Source: JBFWVR01 sp050246635
Lineage (GTDB): Bacteria; Acidobacteriota; Vicinamibacteria; Vicinamibacterales; UBA2999
Reading direction: 5' to 3'
DNA: 64,000 nucleotides
Assembly: GCA_050246635.1 (NCBI GenBank)
Contig: JBFWVR010000003.1
Location: forward strand, 186,001-250,000
The notes under the pieces: model-generated
What the model saw: only the letters and a program-made list of their open reading frames with translations
The model's database searches: none
What the model was told of the DNA's origin: nothing
Shown: positions 8,282 to 17,716 of the stretch, in pieces
How the letters are laid out: each line of letters opens with the position of its first letter
Position numbering within the stretch: the stretch's first letter is position 1
Made by a program: the position numbers and the translations under genes

Positions 8282-8722
8282 ATGCTCCGGGGCAACGCGC
8301 CGGCGAAAATCGACGACAAGGGCCGGCTCAAGGTGCCGAACGCCTTTCGCGCCGTGATCCAAGAGGAGCACGGAACGGGGCTGTTTGTCACGAGCCTGAC
8401 GGGGGACTCCGTCCGCATCTACCCGATGCCGGTGTGGCTCGAGGTCGAGCGCAAGCTCGCCGAGATGCCCTCCACCCACCCGGCCCGCATGAAGTTCCTC
8501 GACCGGGTGAACTTCTACGGGCAGGAAGGCGAGCTCGACGTGCAGGGGCGCGTCCTCATCCACCCGCGGCTGCGCGAGAGCGCGCAGATGGCGGGCGAGG
8601 TGGACGTGCTCGGGCAGCAGAACTTTCTCGAGGTCTGGAACCACGAGCGCTTCGTCGCGCGCCTCCACCGTGAGCCGTTCACGGAGGACGACGCGAAGGC
8701 GCTGGCCGACTTCGGGATCTAA
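8282..8722 (+). CDS. mraZ: Transcriptional regulator MraZ
   Basis: A 146-residue protein of normal MraZ length with two AbrB-like swapped-hairpin halves: KIDDKGRLKVPNAFR (residues 10-24) and a second copy around VQGRVLIHPRLRESA. MraZ is a ring-forming DNA-binding protein encoded first in dcw clusters; it binds repeats in its own promoter. Such repeats are present just upstream. The ATG at 8282 gives the usual start MLRGNAPAKID; an earlier in-frame ATG at 8216 lies in the promoter itself and is rejected. The ribosome site is weak (GGA within the third box). Confidence 0.95.
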   Translation: MLRGNAPAKIDDKGRLKVPNAFRAVIQEEHGTGLFVTSLTGDSVRIYPMPVWLEVERKLAEMPSTHPARMKFLDRVNFYGQEGELDVQGRVLIHPRLRESAQMAGEVDVLGQQNFLEVWNHERFVARLHREPFTEDDAKALADFGI

Positions 8723-8857
8723 CCGCGGGTGCGGCCGTCGGGCCGCGGCAGGCGCCGCGGGGTGGTGGCCCAGGATCCCGCCGGAGCTCGTATCGACCGC
8801 GGCGGGGCGCGACTGCAGCGCCCCACGCACGGGCTGGCCGGGCAACGAGGATCGAAC

Positions 8858-9748
8858 GTGCATATCCCGGTCATGGTCGGCCAGGTCGTGGAGTGGTTGC
8901 GGCCGGAGCGCGGCGGCGTCTTCGTGGACGCCACGCTCGGGCTCGGTGGCCACACGACGGCCCTGCTGGAGGCGGGCGCCGACCGCGTCATCGGGCTCGA
9001 TCGGGATCCGCGGGCGCTCGAGCTGGCCGCTGCGCCGCTCGCGCCCTTCGGGCCCCGCGTCACCCTGCGGCACGCGGACTACCGCGACCTCGATCGTGTC
9101 CTGGACGCGCTCGGGGTCGCCACCATCGACGGGCTGCTCGTGGACCTCGGCGTGTCGTCCATGCAGCTCGACGAGCCGGGGCGGGGGTTCAGCTTCCGCC
9201 GCGACGAGCCGCTCGACATGCGCATGGACCCGACCGCGGGTGAACCGGTGTCGGCGCTCATCGCACGCACGGCGGAGGCGGAGCTGGCCGACGTCATCTT
9301 CCGCTTCGGCGAGGAGCGGCACTCGCGGCGCATCGCGCGGGCGATCGTGCGGGCGTGCGACGCAGGCCCGATCGAGACCACGGGCGCGCTGGCCGCGGTG
9401 GTGCGGCGGGCGATGCCGGGACGGGGCTGGCAGCGGATCGACCCGGCGACCCGGACGTTCCAGGCGCTGCGCATCTGGGTGAACGGCGAGCTCGACGGGC
9501 TCGACCGGTTCCTGGGGGTGGCGGCGCGGCGGCTGGCCCCGGGTGGGCGGCTGGTGGCGATCAGCTTCCACTCGCTGGAAGACCGGATCGTGAAGCACGG
9601 CCTGCGGGATCTCTCGCGGGGGGAGGACGCGGTCCTGCGGCTGCTGACGAAGCACCCGCAGGTCGCGGCGAGCGACGAGGTGGCCGGGAACCCGCGGGCA
9701 CGCAGCGCGAAGCTGCGGGCGGCGGAGCGGCTGGCGGGCGTGGCCTGA
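8858..9748 (+). CDS. rsmH: 16S rRNA m4C1402 methyltransferase RsmH (MraW)
   Basis: A 296-residue class I methyltransferase that N4-methylates C1402 in the 16S rRNA decoding site. HIPVM at the N-terminus, the SAM-binding FVDATLGLGGHT, LVDLGVSSMQLD, RGFSFRRDEPLDMRMD and AISFHSLEDRIVK are all hallmark RsmH motifs. The GTG at 8858 has GAGG 8 bases upstream and gives the usual VHIPVM start; the open frame further upstream is rejected. It is second in the dcw cluster, as in most bacteria. Confidence 0.95.
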   Translation: MHIPVMVGQVVEWLRPERGGVFVDATLGLGGHTTALLEAGADRVIGLDRDPRALELAAAPLAPFGPRVTLRHADYRDLDRVLDALGVATIDGLLVDLGVSSMQLDEPGRGFSFRRDEPLDMRMDPTAGEPVSALIARTAEAELADVIFRFGEERHSRRIARAIVRACDAGPIETTGALAAVVRRAMPGRGWQRIDPATRTFQALRIWVNGELDGLDRFLGVAARRLAPGGRLVAISFHSLEDRIVKHGLRDLSRGEDAVLRLLTKHPQVAASDEVAGNPRARSAKLRAAERLAGVA

Positions 9749-9771
9749 GCGCGCACACGGGGAGGGAAGCC

Positions 9772-10167
9772 GTGGAAAAGGCCGAGACCTTCGAATACGC
9801 GATCCGCAAGGACGTGCGGAACAACCCCATCGTCCGGGAGGTGGACGAGGCGCGCCAGCGTGAGCTGTGGACGTCGGTCGGCATCGGGGTCGTGCTGGTG
9901 CTGGTGCTGATGTTCTCGGCGTGGCAGCACTTCGAGCTGCTGCGCCACGGCTACAAGCTCGAGCAGATGCAGCGGGAGCGCGCCGCCGAGGCGGAGATCA
10001 ACCGCCACCTCAAGCTCGAGGTCGAGACGCTGCGTGCGCCGCAGCGCATCGAGACGCTGGCGACCGGGCGGCTCGGCATGGTGCAGCCGTCGGCCGACGA
10101 GGCCGTCGTGCTCGAGCGGGTCGTGGAACCGACGCGTCCGGCGAAGTCCCTCGTCGCCGCGCGCTGA
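9772..10167 (+). CDS. ftsL: Cell division protein FtsL-like
   Basis: A 131-residue bitopic protein: about 33 cytoplasmic residues, one transmembrane helix (SVGIGVVLVLVLMFSAW), then a heptad-type coiled coil and a short tail. This layout and the position between rsmH and ftsI match FtsL, which joins FtsB and FtsQ in the divisome and helps activate FtsW-FtsI. Sequence identity in this family is low, so the call leans on topology and gene order. The GTG at 9772 has a strong GGAGGG six bases upstream. Confidence 0.85.
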   Translation: MEKAETFEYAIRKDVRNNPIVREVDEARQRELWTSVGIGVVLVLVLMFSAWQHFELLRHGYKLEQMQRERAAEAEINRHLKLEVETLRAPQRIETLATGRLGMVQPSADEAVVLERVVEPTRPAKSLVAAR

Positions 10168-10189
10168 ACAGGAAGCAGCAGGGCGGAAC

Positions 10190-12214
10190 GTGGCCGAACA
10201 GCCCTTCAACTGGCGACCGACGATCCGGCGGCGGGTGACCGTGGCCGCCGTGCTGTTCGTCGTGTGGGCGGTGGGCATCGAGGCGCGCCTGGGATTCCTC
10301 CAGATCGCGAGCCACGACGACCTCATGGCGCGCGCCGCGCGCCAGCAGCAGAAGACGATCGAGGCGCCCGCCAAACGCGGCGAGATCTACGACCGTGACG
10401 GCCGGCTGCTCGCCTACAGCGTCGACGCCGACACCATCTATGCGGTCCCGAGCGAGATCGAGGAGCCCGCGTCGGTGGCCGCCCGCGTGTGCGAGGCGCT
10501 CGGCGACTGCTCCGCGGCGGAACGGCGCCAGCTCGAGCAGCGGTTCTCGACCGATCGCGAGTTCGCCTACGTGCGGCGCCGCGTCTCGCCGGCCGAGGCA
10601 AAACGCGTCGCGGCCCTCGACCTCGCCGGCATCGGCTTCATGAAGGAGAGCCGCCGGTTCTACCCGAACCGCGAGCTCGCCGCGCACCTGCTCGGGTACG
10701 TCGGGCTCGACAACGTCGGCCTGAGCGGCCTCGAGGCCGCCTACGACAAGGTCATCCGCGGGCGCTCCGGCACGCTGCTCGTGCAGACCGACGCGCGCCA
10801 GCACGCCTTCTCGCGGCTCGAGCGCACGCCCACCTCCGGCGGCTCCCTCGAGCTGACGATCGACGAGCAGATCCAGTACATCGTCGAGCGCGAGCTCGAG
10901 GCCGGCGTGATCGAGAACAAGGCGGCCAGCGGCAGCGCCGTGGTCATGGACCCGCGCACCGGCGAGATCCTCGCCCTCGCGAACTACCCGACGTTCAACC
11001 CGAACGTGTACGGCAAGGCGCCGGCGCCCGCCCGCCGCAACCGCGCCATCCAGGACCTCTACGAGCCGGGATCGACCTTCAAGGTGGTGACCGCCTCGGC
11101 CGCGCTCGAGGAGCACGTGGTCAGCCCGGACGATCTGATCGACGCGACGGGCGGCACCATCCGGCTCGGCGGCTGGCGCACCGTCCGCGACACGCACGAC
11201 TACGGCGTCATGACGTTCCGCGACGTCATCGTGAAGTCGAGCAACGTCGGCGCGATCAAGGTCGGCCTGCGCCTCGGGCCCGAGCGGCTCGGGTTGTACG
11301 TCAATCGCTTCGGCTTCGGGCAGCGCACCTCGCCCGACTTCCCCGGCGAGAGTCCCGGCATCGTCTGGGACCCGGCGAAGCTCAACGACAGCGCGCTGGC
11401 GTCCGTGTCGATGGGGTACCAGGTCGGCGTCACGCCGATCCAGATGGCGGCGGCGGTGAGCGCCGTGGCCAACGGGGGGCACCTGCTCCAGCCGCGCGTG
11501 GTGCGGGCGTGGGTGCGCGACGGCGTGCGCACGGTCGTCGAGCCGAAGGTGGTGCGCGAGGCAATCCGCCCGGAGACCGCCGCGGTGCTCACCGGCATCA
11601 TGGAGGAGGTCGTCGAGAAGGGCACGGCGACCCTGGCGAAGGTGCCGGGCTTCCGTGTGGCCGGCAAGACCGGCACGGCCGCCAAGCTGGTGAACGGCCG
11701 CTACTCGAAGTCCGACTACAACGCCTCGTTCGTCGGCTTCGTGCCTGCTCGCAACCCCGAGTTCACGATCATCGTCGTCATCGACTCGCCGCACGCCAAG
11801 GGCTACTACGGCGGTGGCGTCGCGGGGCCGATCTTCCAGCGCATCGCCACGGCGGCGCTCCGCCAGCACGGCGTCGCGCCCACCCTCAACCCGGCGCCGC
11901 CGGTCGTCGTCGCGCGGCACGAGGCGGCCTCGCCGCTCACGGCCGCCTCGGCGCGGCTGGACGAGCCGAGGATCGTGACCCTGCAGGCCGGCGCGGACGG
12001 CGACGCCGTGGTTCCCGACCTGCGGGGCCTGAGCGCCCGCGACGCGCTGCGCACCCTCGCGCGGCTCGGGCTGACGGCGCGCCTGCGCGGCGACGGCATC
12101 GTCGTCGAGCAATCGCTCGAGCCCGGCACCCCGCTCGAGCGTGGTTCGGTCTGCACGCTGGAGCTGGGCCGGGAGCCGGGACGCCTCGCAGGAGCCAGCG
12201 GAGAGCAGCCGTGA
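10190..12214 (+). CDS. ftsI: Septal peptidoglycan transpeptidase FtsI (PBP3) with PASTA domain
   Basis: A 674-residue class B penicillin-binding protein. One N-terminal membrane helix (AAVLFVVWAVGIEARLG) is followed by the dimerisation domain (KRGEIYDRDG) and the transpeptidase domain, with the active-site serine S295 in EPGSTFK, the SxN motif S350-N352 and KTGT from K493. A PASTA domain (about residues 605-660, VVPDLRGLSARDALRTL) ends the protein. PASTA is common in Gram-positive PBP2x and Spo-type proteins and less usual in Gram-negative-type FtsI. GTG start at 10190; the stop overlaps murE by 4 bases. Confidence 0.94.
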   Translation: MAEQPFNWRPTIRRRVTVAAVLFVVWAVGIEARLGFLQIASHDDLMARAARQQQKTIEAPAKRGEIYDRDGRLLAYSVDADTIYAVPSEIEEPASVAARVCEALGDCSAAERRQLEQRFSTDREFAYVRRRVSPAEAKRVAALDLAGIGFMKESRRFYPNRELAAHLLGYVGLDNVGLSGLEAAYDKVIRGRSGTLLVQTDARQHAFSRLERTPTSGGSLELTIDEQIQYIVERELEAGVIENKAASGSAVVMDPRTGEILALANYPTFNPNVYGKAPAPARRNRAIQDLYEPGSTFKVVTASAALEEHVVSPDDLIDATGGTIRLGGWRTVRDTHDYGVMTFRDVIVKSSNVGAIKVGLRLGPERLGLYVNRFGFGQRTSPDFPGESPGIVWDPAKLNDSALASVSMGYQVGVTPIQMAAAVSAVANGGHLLQPRVVRAWVRDGVRTVVEPKVVREAIRPETAAVLTGIMEEVVEKGTATLAKVPGFRVAGKTGTAAKLVNGRYSKSDYNASFVGFVPARNPEFTIIVVIDSPHAKGYYGGGVAGPIFQRIATAALRQHGVAPTLNPAPPVVVARHEAASPLTAASARLDEPRIVTLQAGADGDAVVPDLRGLSARDALRTLARLGLTARLRGDGIVVEQSLEPGTPLERGSVCTLELGREPGRLAGASGEQP

Positions 12215-13722
12215 CCAGCGGTGACGTGCTCGACGCCCTGCGCGGGATCGTGACGGACGCCTCGGCGTTCACCCGGGCCCCGCGGGACGCGGCGGTGTCG
12301 GCGATCGTGTACGACTCGCGGCGCGCCACGCCGGGATCCGTGTTCGTCGCCTTGCGGGGCCTGAAGGCCGACGGGCGGCAGTTCGTGCCGCAGGCCATCG
12401 ACCGCGGCGCCAGCGTCGTGGTGGCCGACCAGCCCCCGGCGGGCGACGCCCCGACCCACTGGATCCAGGTCTCCGACGCGCGGCTCGCGCTCGCCCTGCT
12501 CGCCGACCGCTTCTACGGCCGTCCGAGCCGGCAGATGCCGGTGATCGGCGTCACCGGCACCAACGGCAAGACGACCACGGCCTACGTGCTGTCCGGGATC
12601 CTCGAGGCGTCGGGCCGCCGCACGGGCCTGCTCGGCACCGTGCTCTACCGGATCGGGATGGAGGAGCGCGAGGCCTCGCGCACCACGCCCGAGGCGCCGG
12701 ACGTGCAGCAGCTGCTGCGGGAGATGCTCGACGCCGGCTGCTCCGCCGCGGTGATGGAGGTCTCGTCCCACGCGCTGGCGCTCCGGCGGGTCGACGGGAT
12801 GCACTTCGCGGCCGGCATCTTCACCAACCTGACGCGTGACCATCTCGACTTCCACGAGGACATGGAGGCGTACTTCGCCGCGAAGCGCCGCCTGTTCGAG
12901 ATGCTGCCGGACGAGGCCCCCGGCGTCGTCAACGTGGACGATCCCCGCGGGCGCACCCTGGTGCCGGTGTGCCGCAACCCGGTGACCTACGGCATGACCG
13001 GGCCGGCCGACGTCATGCCGGCGGGACCGATCGACATGACGTTGTCCGGCCTCGCGTTCGAGATCCGCACGCCGCGCGGGCTCGTGGCCATCCAGTCGCG
13101 CCTGGTCGGGCGTCCGAACGCCTACAACATCCTGGCAGCCGTGGCGGCGGCCTCGGCGCTCGACGTGCCCCTCGATGCCATCGCGCTCGGTGTGCGTGAC
13201 CTGGACGGCGTGCCCGGCCGCTTCGAGGTCGTGTCGTCGGACCACGACGACATCACGGTGATCGTGGACTACGCACACACCGACGACGCGCTGCGCAACC
13301 TGCTCGAGACGGCGCGGCCACTCGCCCCCCACCGACTCGTGACGGTGTTCGGCTGCGGTGGCGACCGTGACCGGACCAAGCGGCCGCTCATGGGCATGGT
13401 GGCCGCGCGGCTGAGCGACGTCGTCGTCGTGACGTCCGACAACCCGCGATCCGAGGAGCCGGCGCGCATCATCGAGGAGATTCGCCGGGGCATCCCGTCC
13501 GGGCCCCAGGCGGGCGGGCGGCAGGCCGACGTGCGCGCCGTGGTCGATCGCGGCGAGGCCATCGCGAAGGCCATCCAGATCGCGGGCGCCGGCGACCTGG
13601 TGCTCATCGCGGGCAAGGGCCACGAGAAGTACCAGCAGGTCGGCGACCGGGTGCTGCCGTTCGACGACGGCGCCGTGGCCCGCGAGGCGCTCGCGGCGCG
13701 GCGTCGCTCGAGGGCCGGGTAG
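12211..13722 (+). CDS. murE: UDP-MurNAc-tripeptide synthetase MurE (mDAP type)
   Basis: A 503-residue Mur ligase that adds the third amino acid to UDP-MurNAc-L-Ala-D-Glu. The ATP-binding GVTGTNGKTTT lies near residue 115, followed by EVSSHALALRRV and IVDYAHTDDAL. DNPR at 410-413 is the signature of enzymes selecting meso-diaminopimelate rather than lysine, so the peptidoglycan is probably DAP type. The GTG start overlaps the ftsI TGA (GTGA), which indicates translational coupling. Confidence 0.95.
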   Translation: MTSGDVLDALRGIVTDASAFTRAPRDAAVSAIVYDSRRATPGSVFVALRGLKADGRQFVPQAIDRGASVVVADQPPAGDAPTHWIQVSDARLALALLADRFYGRPSRQMPVIGVTGTNGKTTTAYVLSGILEASGRRTGLLGTVLYRIGMEEREASRTTPEAPDVQQLLREMLDAGCSAAVMEVSSHALALRRVDGMHFAAGIFTNLTRDHLDFHEDMEAYFAAKRRLFEMLPDEAPGVVNVDDPRGRTLVPVCRNPVTYGMTGPADVMPAGPIDMTLSGLAFEIRTPRGLVAIQSRLVGRPNAYNILAAVAAASALDVPLDAIALGVRDLDGVPGRFEVVSSDHDDITVIVDYAHTDDALRNLLETARPLAPHRLVTVFGCGGDRDRTKRPLMGMVAARLSDVVVVTSDNPRSEEPARIIEEIRRGIPSGPQAGGRQADVRAVVDRGEAIAKAIQIAGAGDLVLIAGKGHEKYQQVGDRVLPFDDGAVAREALAARRRSRAG

Positions 13723-13725
13723 CCC

Positions 13726-15132
13726 ATGGCGACACCAGTCCCGCTGACGGCCGGCGTCATCGCGGCCGCGTCGGGCGGCCGCCTGCGGTCGGGCGATCCG
13801 GGTCGAGTGATCGACGGGTTCGCGATCGACTCGCGACGGCTCGCGGCCGGCGACCTGTTCTTCGCCATCGTCGCCGCGCGCGACGGGCACGACTTCGTCG
13901 TGGACGCCGTCCAGCGCGGCGCCGCCGGCGTGGTGGTCGCCCGGCCCGTGGACGTGCCGGGCGCCGGTCCGGAGGGGCCGGTCGTGATCGAGGTCCCGGA
14001 GACGACACGCGCGCTCCAGGATCTCGCACGCCACGTGCGGCGTGCCTCCGGCGCGACGGTCGTCGCCATCACCGGCAGCGCCGGGAAGACGACGACGAAG
14101 GAGGCGATTGCCGCGCTCCTCGAGGCGCGGTACCGGGTGGTGAAGAACGCGGGCAACCTCAACAACCACCTGGGGCTCCCGCTGTCCCTGCTGGAGCTCC
14201 GGCACGGCGCGGACGTCGCGGTCATGGAGCTCGGCATGAACCACGCGGGCGAGATCCGCGTGCTCACCGGGATTGCCGAGCCCGAGTGGCGGGTGTGGAC
14301 CAACGTCGGCGAGGCCCACCTCGGCTTCTTCGGAACGGCCGAGGGGATTGCCGACGCGAAGGCCGAGATCTTGGAGGGCGCGCGGCCCTCCGATTGCCTG
14401 GTCGCCAACGCGGACGACGCGCGCGTCATGGCGAGGGCGCCGCGATTCGCCGGCGAGGTGCGGACCTTCGGCGCCGCCGAGGGCGCCACGGTGCGCCAGG
14501 TCGCGGTGGAGGCCAGGGGGATCGACGGATCGCACGTGTCGGTGGCGACGCCGGCCGGGCCGCTCGAGCTCGACGTGCCGCTGCTCGGCCGCGGCAACGT
14601 CGCCAACGTGCTGGCCGCGGTGACCGTCGCCCTCGGCATGGACGTGCCGCTCGACACGATGGCCGGGCGGATCGCACGCATGGCGCCCGCGCCGCACCGC
14701 GGCGCGGTGAGGCGGCTGGGGAAGGGCGTCACGCTGGTGGACGACAGCTACAACTCGAGCCCGTCGGCGCTCGAGCGCGCCCTCGAGGTCATCGGCGCGG
14801 AGACGCGGTGCGCGCGGCGCGCCGCGGTCCTCGGCGAGATGCTCGAGCTCGGCGAGGCGTCCGCTGAGCTGCACCGGCGCTCGGGCCGCGCCGCGGCCGC
14901 CGCCGGGCTGGCCCGGCTGGTCACGGTCGGCGGCGAGCCCGCCCGCGCGCTGGGCGACGCGGCCACCGAGGCCGGGATGCCGCCCACGACCGTGACGCAC
15001 GTCGACACCAGCGCCGACGCCGCGGACGTGATGGCGAGCTGGCTCGCGCCCGGGGACCTCGTGCTGGTGAAGGGATCCCGCGGCACGCGGACCGACGTGG
15101 TGGTGAACCGCATCGAGGCGGAGTTCGCCTGA
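13726..15132 (+). CDS. murF: UDP-MurNAc-pentapeptide synthetase MurF
   Basis: A 468-residue Mur ligase that joins D-Ala-D-Ala to the tripeptide precursor in the cytoplasm. The P-loop GSAGKTTTKEAI is near residue 117, followed by the MurF-type NAGNLNNHLGLPLSLL and ELGMNHAGEI, and VDDSYNSSPSAL in the C-terminal domain. It follows murE after 3 bases, and its stop codon shares a base with the mraY start (TGATG). No ddl gene for its D-Ala-D-Ala substrate is in the cluster. Confidence 0.95.
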   Translation: MATPVPLTAGVIAAASGGRLRSGDPGRVIDGFAIDSRRLAAGDLFFAIVAARDGHDFVVDAVQRGAAGVVVARPVDVPGAGPEGPVVIEVPETTRALQDLARHVRRASGATVVAITGSAGKTTTKEAIAALLEARYRVVKNAGNLNNHLGLPLSLLELRHGADVAVMELGMNHAGEIRVLTGIAEPEWRVWTNVGEAHLGFFGTAEGIADAKAEILEGARPSDCLVANADDARVMARAPRFAGEVRTFGAAEGATVRQVAVEARGIDGSHVSVATPAGPLELDVPLLGRGNVANVLAAVTVALGMDVPLDTMAGRIARMAPAPHRGAVRRLGKGVTLVDDSYNSSPSALERALEVIGAETRCARRAAVLGEMLELGEASAELHRRSGRAAAAAGLARLVTVGGEPARALGDAATEAGMPPTTVTHVDTSADAADVMASWLAPGDLVLVKGSRGTRTDVVVNRIEAEFA

Positions 15133-16217
15133 TGCTGTACCACCTCCTGATCTCGCTCTACCCGACGGTGTCGATCCTGAACGTGACACGCTACATCACG
15201 TTCCGGACCGCGGCGGCGAGCATGACCGCGCTGGCGATCAGCCTGATCGTCGGCCCCTGGCTGATCCGCCGGCTGCGGGCGTTCCAGATCGGCCAGGTCA
15301 TCCGGCAGGAAGGCCCGCAGTCGCACCGCGCCAAGGCCGGCACGCCGACGATGGGCGGGCTGCTGATCCTGGCGGCCGCGCTGGGCCCGACGCTGCTGTG
15401 GGCGGACCTCACGAACGTCTACGTCTGGATCGCGGTCCTGGCGACCGCGGCCTTCGGCGCGATCGGCTTCCTCGACGACTACCTCAAGATCACCCGTCGA
15501 TCCTCGGGGGGTCTCGCGGCGCGCTACAAGATGGGCCTGCAGGTGGTGGTGGCCTTCGCGGTCGCGCTCGTCCTGATGTGGCTTGCCAACGAGGGCCTCT
15601 ACAACACCCGGCTGATCTTCCCGTTCTTCAAGCAGCTCATCCCGGACCTGGGGTGGTTGTACGTGCCGTTCACGGTGTTCGTCCTCGTCGCGTGGAGCAA
15701 CGCCGTGAACCTGACCGACGGGCTCGACGGCCTGGCGATCAGCACGTTCGCGGTGGCCGCCGCCGCGCTCACCGCGCTGGCGTACGTCACCGGCCATCGC
15801 GTCTTCGCCGACTACCTGCTGCTCGTCCGCTTCGCGCCCGCCGGCGAGCTGACGGTGTTCTGTGGCGCGCTCGTCGGCGCGAGCCTGGGGTTCCTCTGGT
15901 ACAACGCGCACCCCGCCGAGATCTTCATGGGCGACGTGGGGTCCCTCGCCCTCGGCGGCGCGCTCGCGACGGTCGCGATCCTGATCAAGCAGGAGCTCCT
16001 GCTCGTCATCGTCGGCGGCGTGTTCGTGATGGAGGCGGCCTCGGTCGTCATCCAGGTGGCGTCCTTCAAGATGACCGGCCGCCGGGTGTTCCGGATGGCC
16101 CCGCTCCATCACCACTTCGAACTCATCGGCTGGCAGGAACCGAAGGTCATCACGCGGTTCCTGATCATCGCGATCATCTTCGCGCTGTTCAGCCTCACCA
16201 CGCTGAAGCTCAGGTGA
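15132..16217 (+). CDS. mraY: Phospho-MurNAc-pentapeptide translocase MraY
   Basis: A 361-residue polytopic membrane protein with about ten hydrophobic helices. It transfers phospho-MurNAc-pentapeptide to undecaprenyl phosphate, giving lipid I. Hallmark segments are GTPTMGGLLIL, IGFLDDYLKI with the paired aspartates, NAVNLTDGLDGLA, EIFMGDVGSLALGG and the histidine-rich PLHHHFEL loop. Its length is normal for the family. It lies between murF and murD, in the standard dcw order. Confidence 0.96.
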   Translation: MLYHLLISLYPTVSILNVTRYITFRTAAASMTALAISLIVGPWLIRRLRAFQIGQVIRQEGPQSHRAKAGTPTMGGLLILAAALGPTLLWADLTNVYVWIAVLATAAFGAIGFLDDYLKITRRSSGGLAARYKMGLQVVVAFAVALVLMWLANEGLYNTRLIFPFFKQLIPDLGWLYVPFTVFVLVAWSNAVNLTDGLDGLAISTFAVAAAALTALAYVTGHRVFADYLLLVRFAPAGELTVFCGALVGASLGFLWYNAHPAEIFMGDVGSLALGGALATVAILIKQELLLVIVGGVFVMEAASVVIQVASFKMTGRRVFRMAPLHHHFELIGWQEPKVITRFLIIAIIFALFSLTTLKLR

Positions 16218-16221
16218 CGCC

Positions 16222-17595
16222 ATGAGTGGGGCCTTCAGCGTGCGGGGACAGCGGGTGGTGGTCGTCGGGGCGGCGCGCAGCGGCGTCGCGGCGGCGGAGC
16301 TTGCCGTGCGCCGGGGCGCACGCGTCGTGCTGACCGACCTGCGGCCGGCCTTCGAGGGGGCCGGGGACCTGGCCGCGCTCGGCGTGACGCTCGAGCTCGG
16401 CGGACACCGTGCCGAGACCTTCGACGCGGCCGATCTCGTCGTCACGAGCCCGGGCGTCCCCCCGGAGCTCCCGGAGCTCACCCGGGCGCGCGAGGCCGGC
16501 GTGCCGGTGATCGGCGAGCTCGAGTTCGCCTCCCGGTGGCTGAGCGGCCGCATCGTCGCGATCACCGGCACCAAGGGCAAGTCCACGACGACGACGCTCG
16601 TGGGGCGGATGCTCGAGGCGTCCGGCCGCCGGGTGCTGGTGGGCGGCAACATCGGCGTCCCGCTCGCCTCGCAGGTGGACCAGTCGACCGCCGACACGCT
16701 GCACGTGATCGAGGCCAGCAGCTTCCAGCTCGAGACGACCGAGACGTTCCACCCGTGGATCGCGGCCCTGCTGAACCTGTCGGCGGATCACCTGGACCGG
16801 CACCCGGACGAGGCGTCGTACGGCGCGGCGAAGGCCCGCATCTTCCGCAACCAGACGGCCGACGACTGGGCGGTCGTGAACGCGGACGACCCGCCGGCGC
16901 TCGCCCTGGCCGCCGGTGCACGCGCGCGGCTCGTGCGGTACAGCGTCGACCACCCGGCGGCCGCCGACGTGTTCGTGGACGGCGGCGTCGTCTGGCAGCG
17001 CACCTCGGAAGGCGTGCAGCCGCTCGTGCCGCTCGCGACGCTGCGGCTGCCGGGGCGCCACATGCTCGGCAACGTCGCGGCCGCGACCGCGATCAGCCAC
17101 CTGGCTGGCGCGTCCCCCGAGGGGATGGCCGGCGGGCTCGGTGGCTTCGCGGGCCTCGAGCACGTCCTCGAGCCGGCCGGCGAGAAGGCCGGCGTGCGGT
17201 TCGTGAACGACTCGAAGGCGACGAATGTCGAGGCCGCCGCGCGGGCGATCGAGAGCTTCGACGGCGTCGTCGTAATCCTGGGGGGCAAGTACAAGGGCGG
17301 CGACTTCGGCCGGCTCCGTGCGCCGCTGGCCGTGCACGGGCGCGGCGTCGTCGCGATTGGCGAGGCCCGGTCGCTCGTGATGGAGGCGCTCGACGGTGCG
17401 CCGGTGCCCGTCGAGGCGGCCGAGACGCTGGCGGACGCGGTGCGCCGTGCCTGGCGCCTGGCGTCGCCGGGTGGGGTGGTGCTGCTCGCGCCGGGGTGCG
17501 CGAGCTTCGACATGTTCACGGACTACGCGGACCGCGGACGGCGATTCAAGGAGGAGGTGCGGCGGTTCGTCGAGCAACCGCGTGACACGGAGTGA
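16222..17595 (+). CDS. murD: UDP-MurNAc-L-Ala-D-Glu ligase MurD
   Basis: A 457-residue Mur ligase that adds D-glutamate to UDP-MurNAc-L-Ala. An N-terminal Rossmann segment (VVVVGAARSGVAAAELA) binds the UDP part; the ATP-binding ITGTKGKSTTT is near residue 116, followed by NLSADHLDRH and VRFVNDSKATN. The ATG is 4 bases after the mraY stop. It ends the first dcw block: a gap of 315 bases follows before ftsW. Confidence 0.95.
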   Translation: MSGAFSVRGQRVVVVGAARSGVAAAELAVRRGARVVLTDLRPAFEGAGDLAALGVTLELGGHRAETFDAADLVVTSPGVPPELPELTRAREAGVPVIGELEFASRWLSGRIVAITGTKGKSTTTTLVGRMLEASGRRVLVGGNIGVPLASQVDQSTADTLHVIEASSFQLETTETFHPWIAALLNLSADHLDRHPDEASYGAAKARIFRNQTADDWAVVNADDPPALALAAGARARLVRYSVDHPAAADVFVDGGVVWQRTSEGVQPLVPLATLRLPGRHMLGNVAAATAISHLAGASPEGMAGGLGGFAGLEHVLEPAGEKAGVRFVNDSKATNVEAAARAIESFDGVVVILGGKYKGGDFGRLRAPLAVHGRGVVAIGEARSLVMEALDGAPVPVEAAETLADAVRRAWRLASPGGVVLLAPGCASFDMFTDYADRGRRFKEEVRRFVEQPRDTE

Positions 17596-17716
17596 GCCGT
17601 GAGCAGTCGTCAGCCGGTTGGTGGCGAGTGGGAGCCGGTCGCTGGGAGCGCAGGCTGCCCCGGTCTGCGAGGCTGGTGTCCCAGTCCCCCGACTGACTGA
17701 CGACTGCTGACGGCTC
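17594..17716. repeat. Long inverted repeat in the murD-ftsW gap
   Basis: Arms 17594-17613 and 17697-17716 are 20-base inverted copies (starting GAGCCGT, built on GCAGTCGTCAG) with a single mismatch, around an 83-base centre that itself pairs in part (TGGGA / TCCCA). The left arm begins two bases before the end of the murD stop codon. The rest of the gap, 17717-17910, is GC-rich and shows no gene; the ftsW ribosome site is near its end (AAGGGGCGAG). Confidence 0.7.

Noticed and set aside
8195..9655. A 486-codon minus-strand frame opposite mraZ-rsmH
   Set aside because: It is antisense to two well-supported genes and begins without a ribosome site or known domain.
10489..13722. A 1077-codon plus-strand open frame
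   Set aside because: Its first part is an out-of-frame, Arg/Ala/Pro-rich shadow of ftsI; the real product is MurE from 12211.
11806..15189. Very long minus-strand open frames opposite the mur genes
   Set aside because: GC-rich codon bias on the plus strand leaves the antisense frame open; residues are Arg/Gly/His-rich without motifs.
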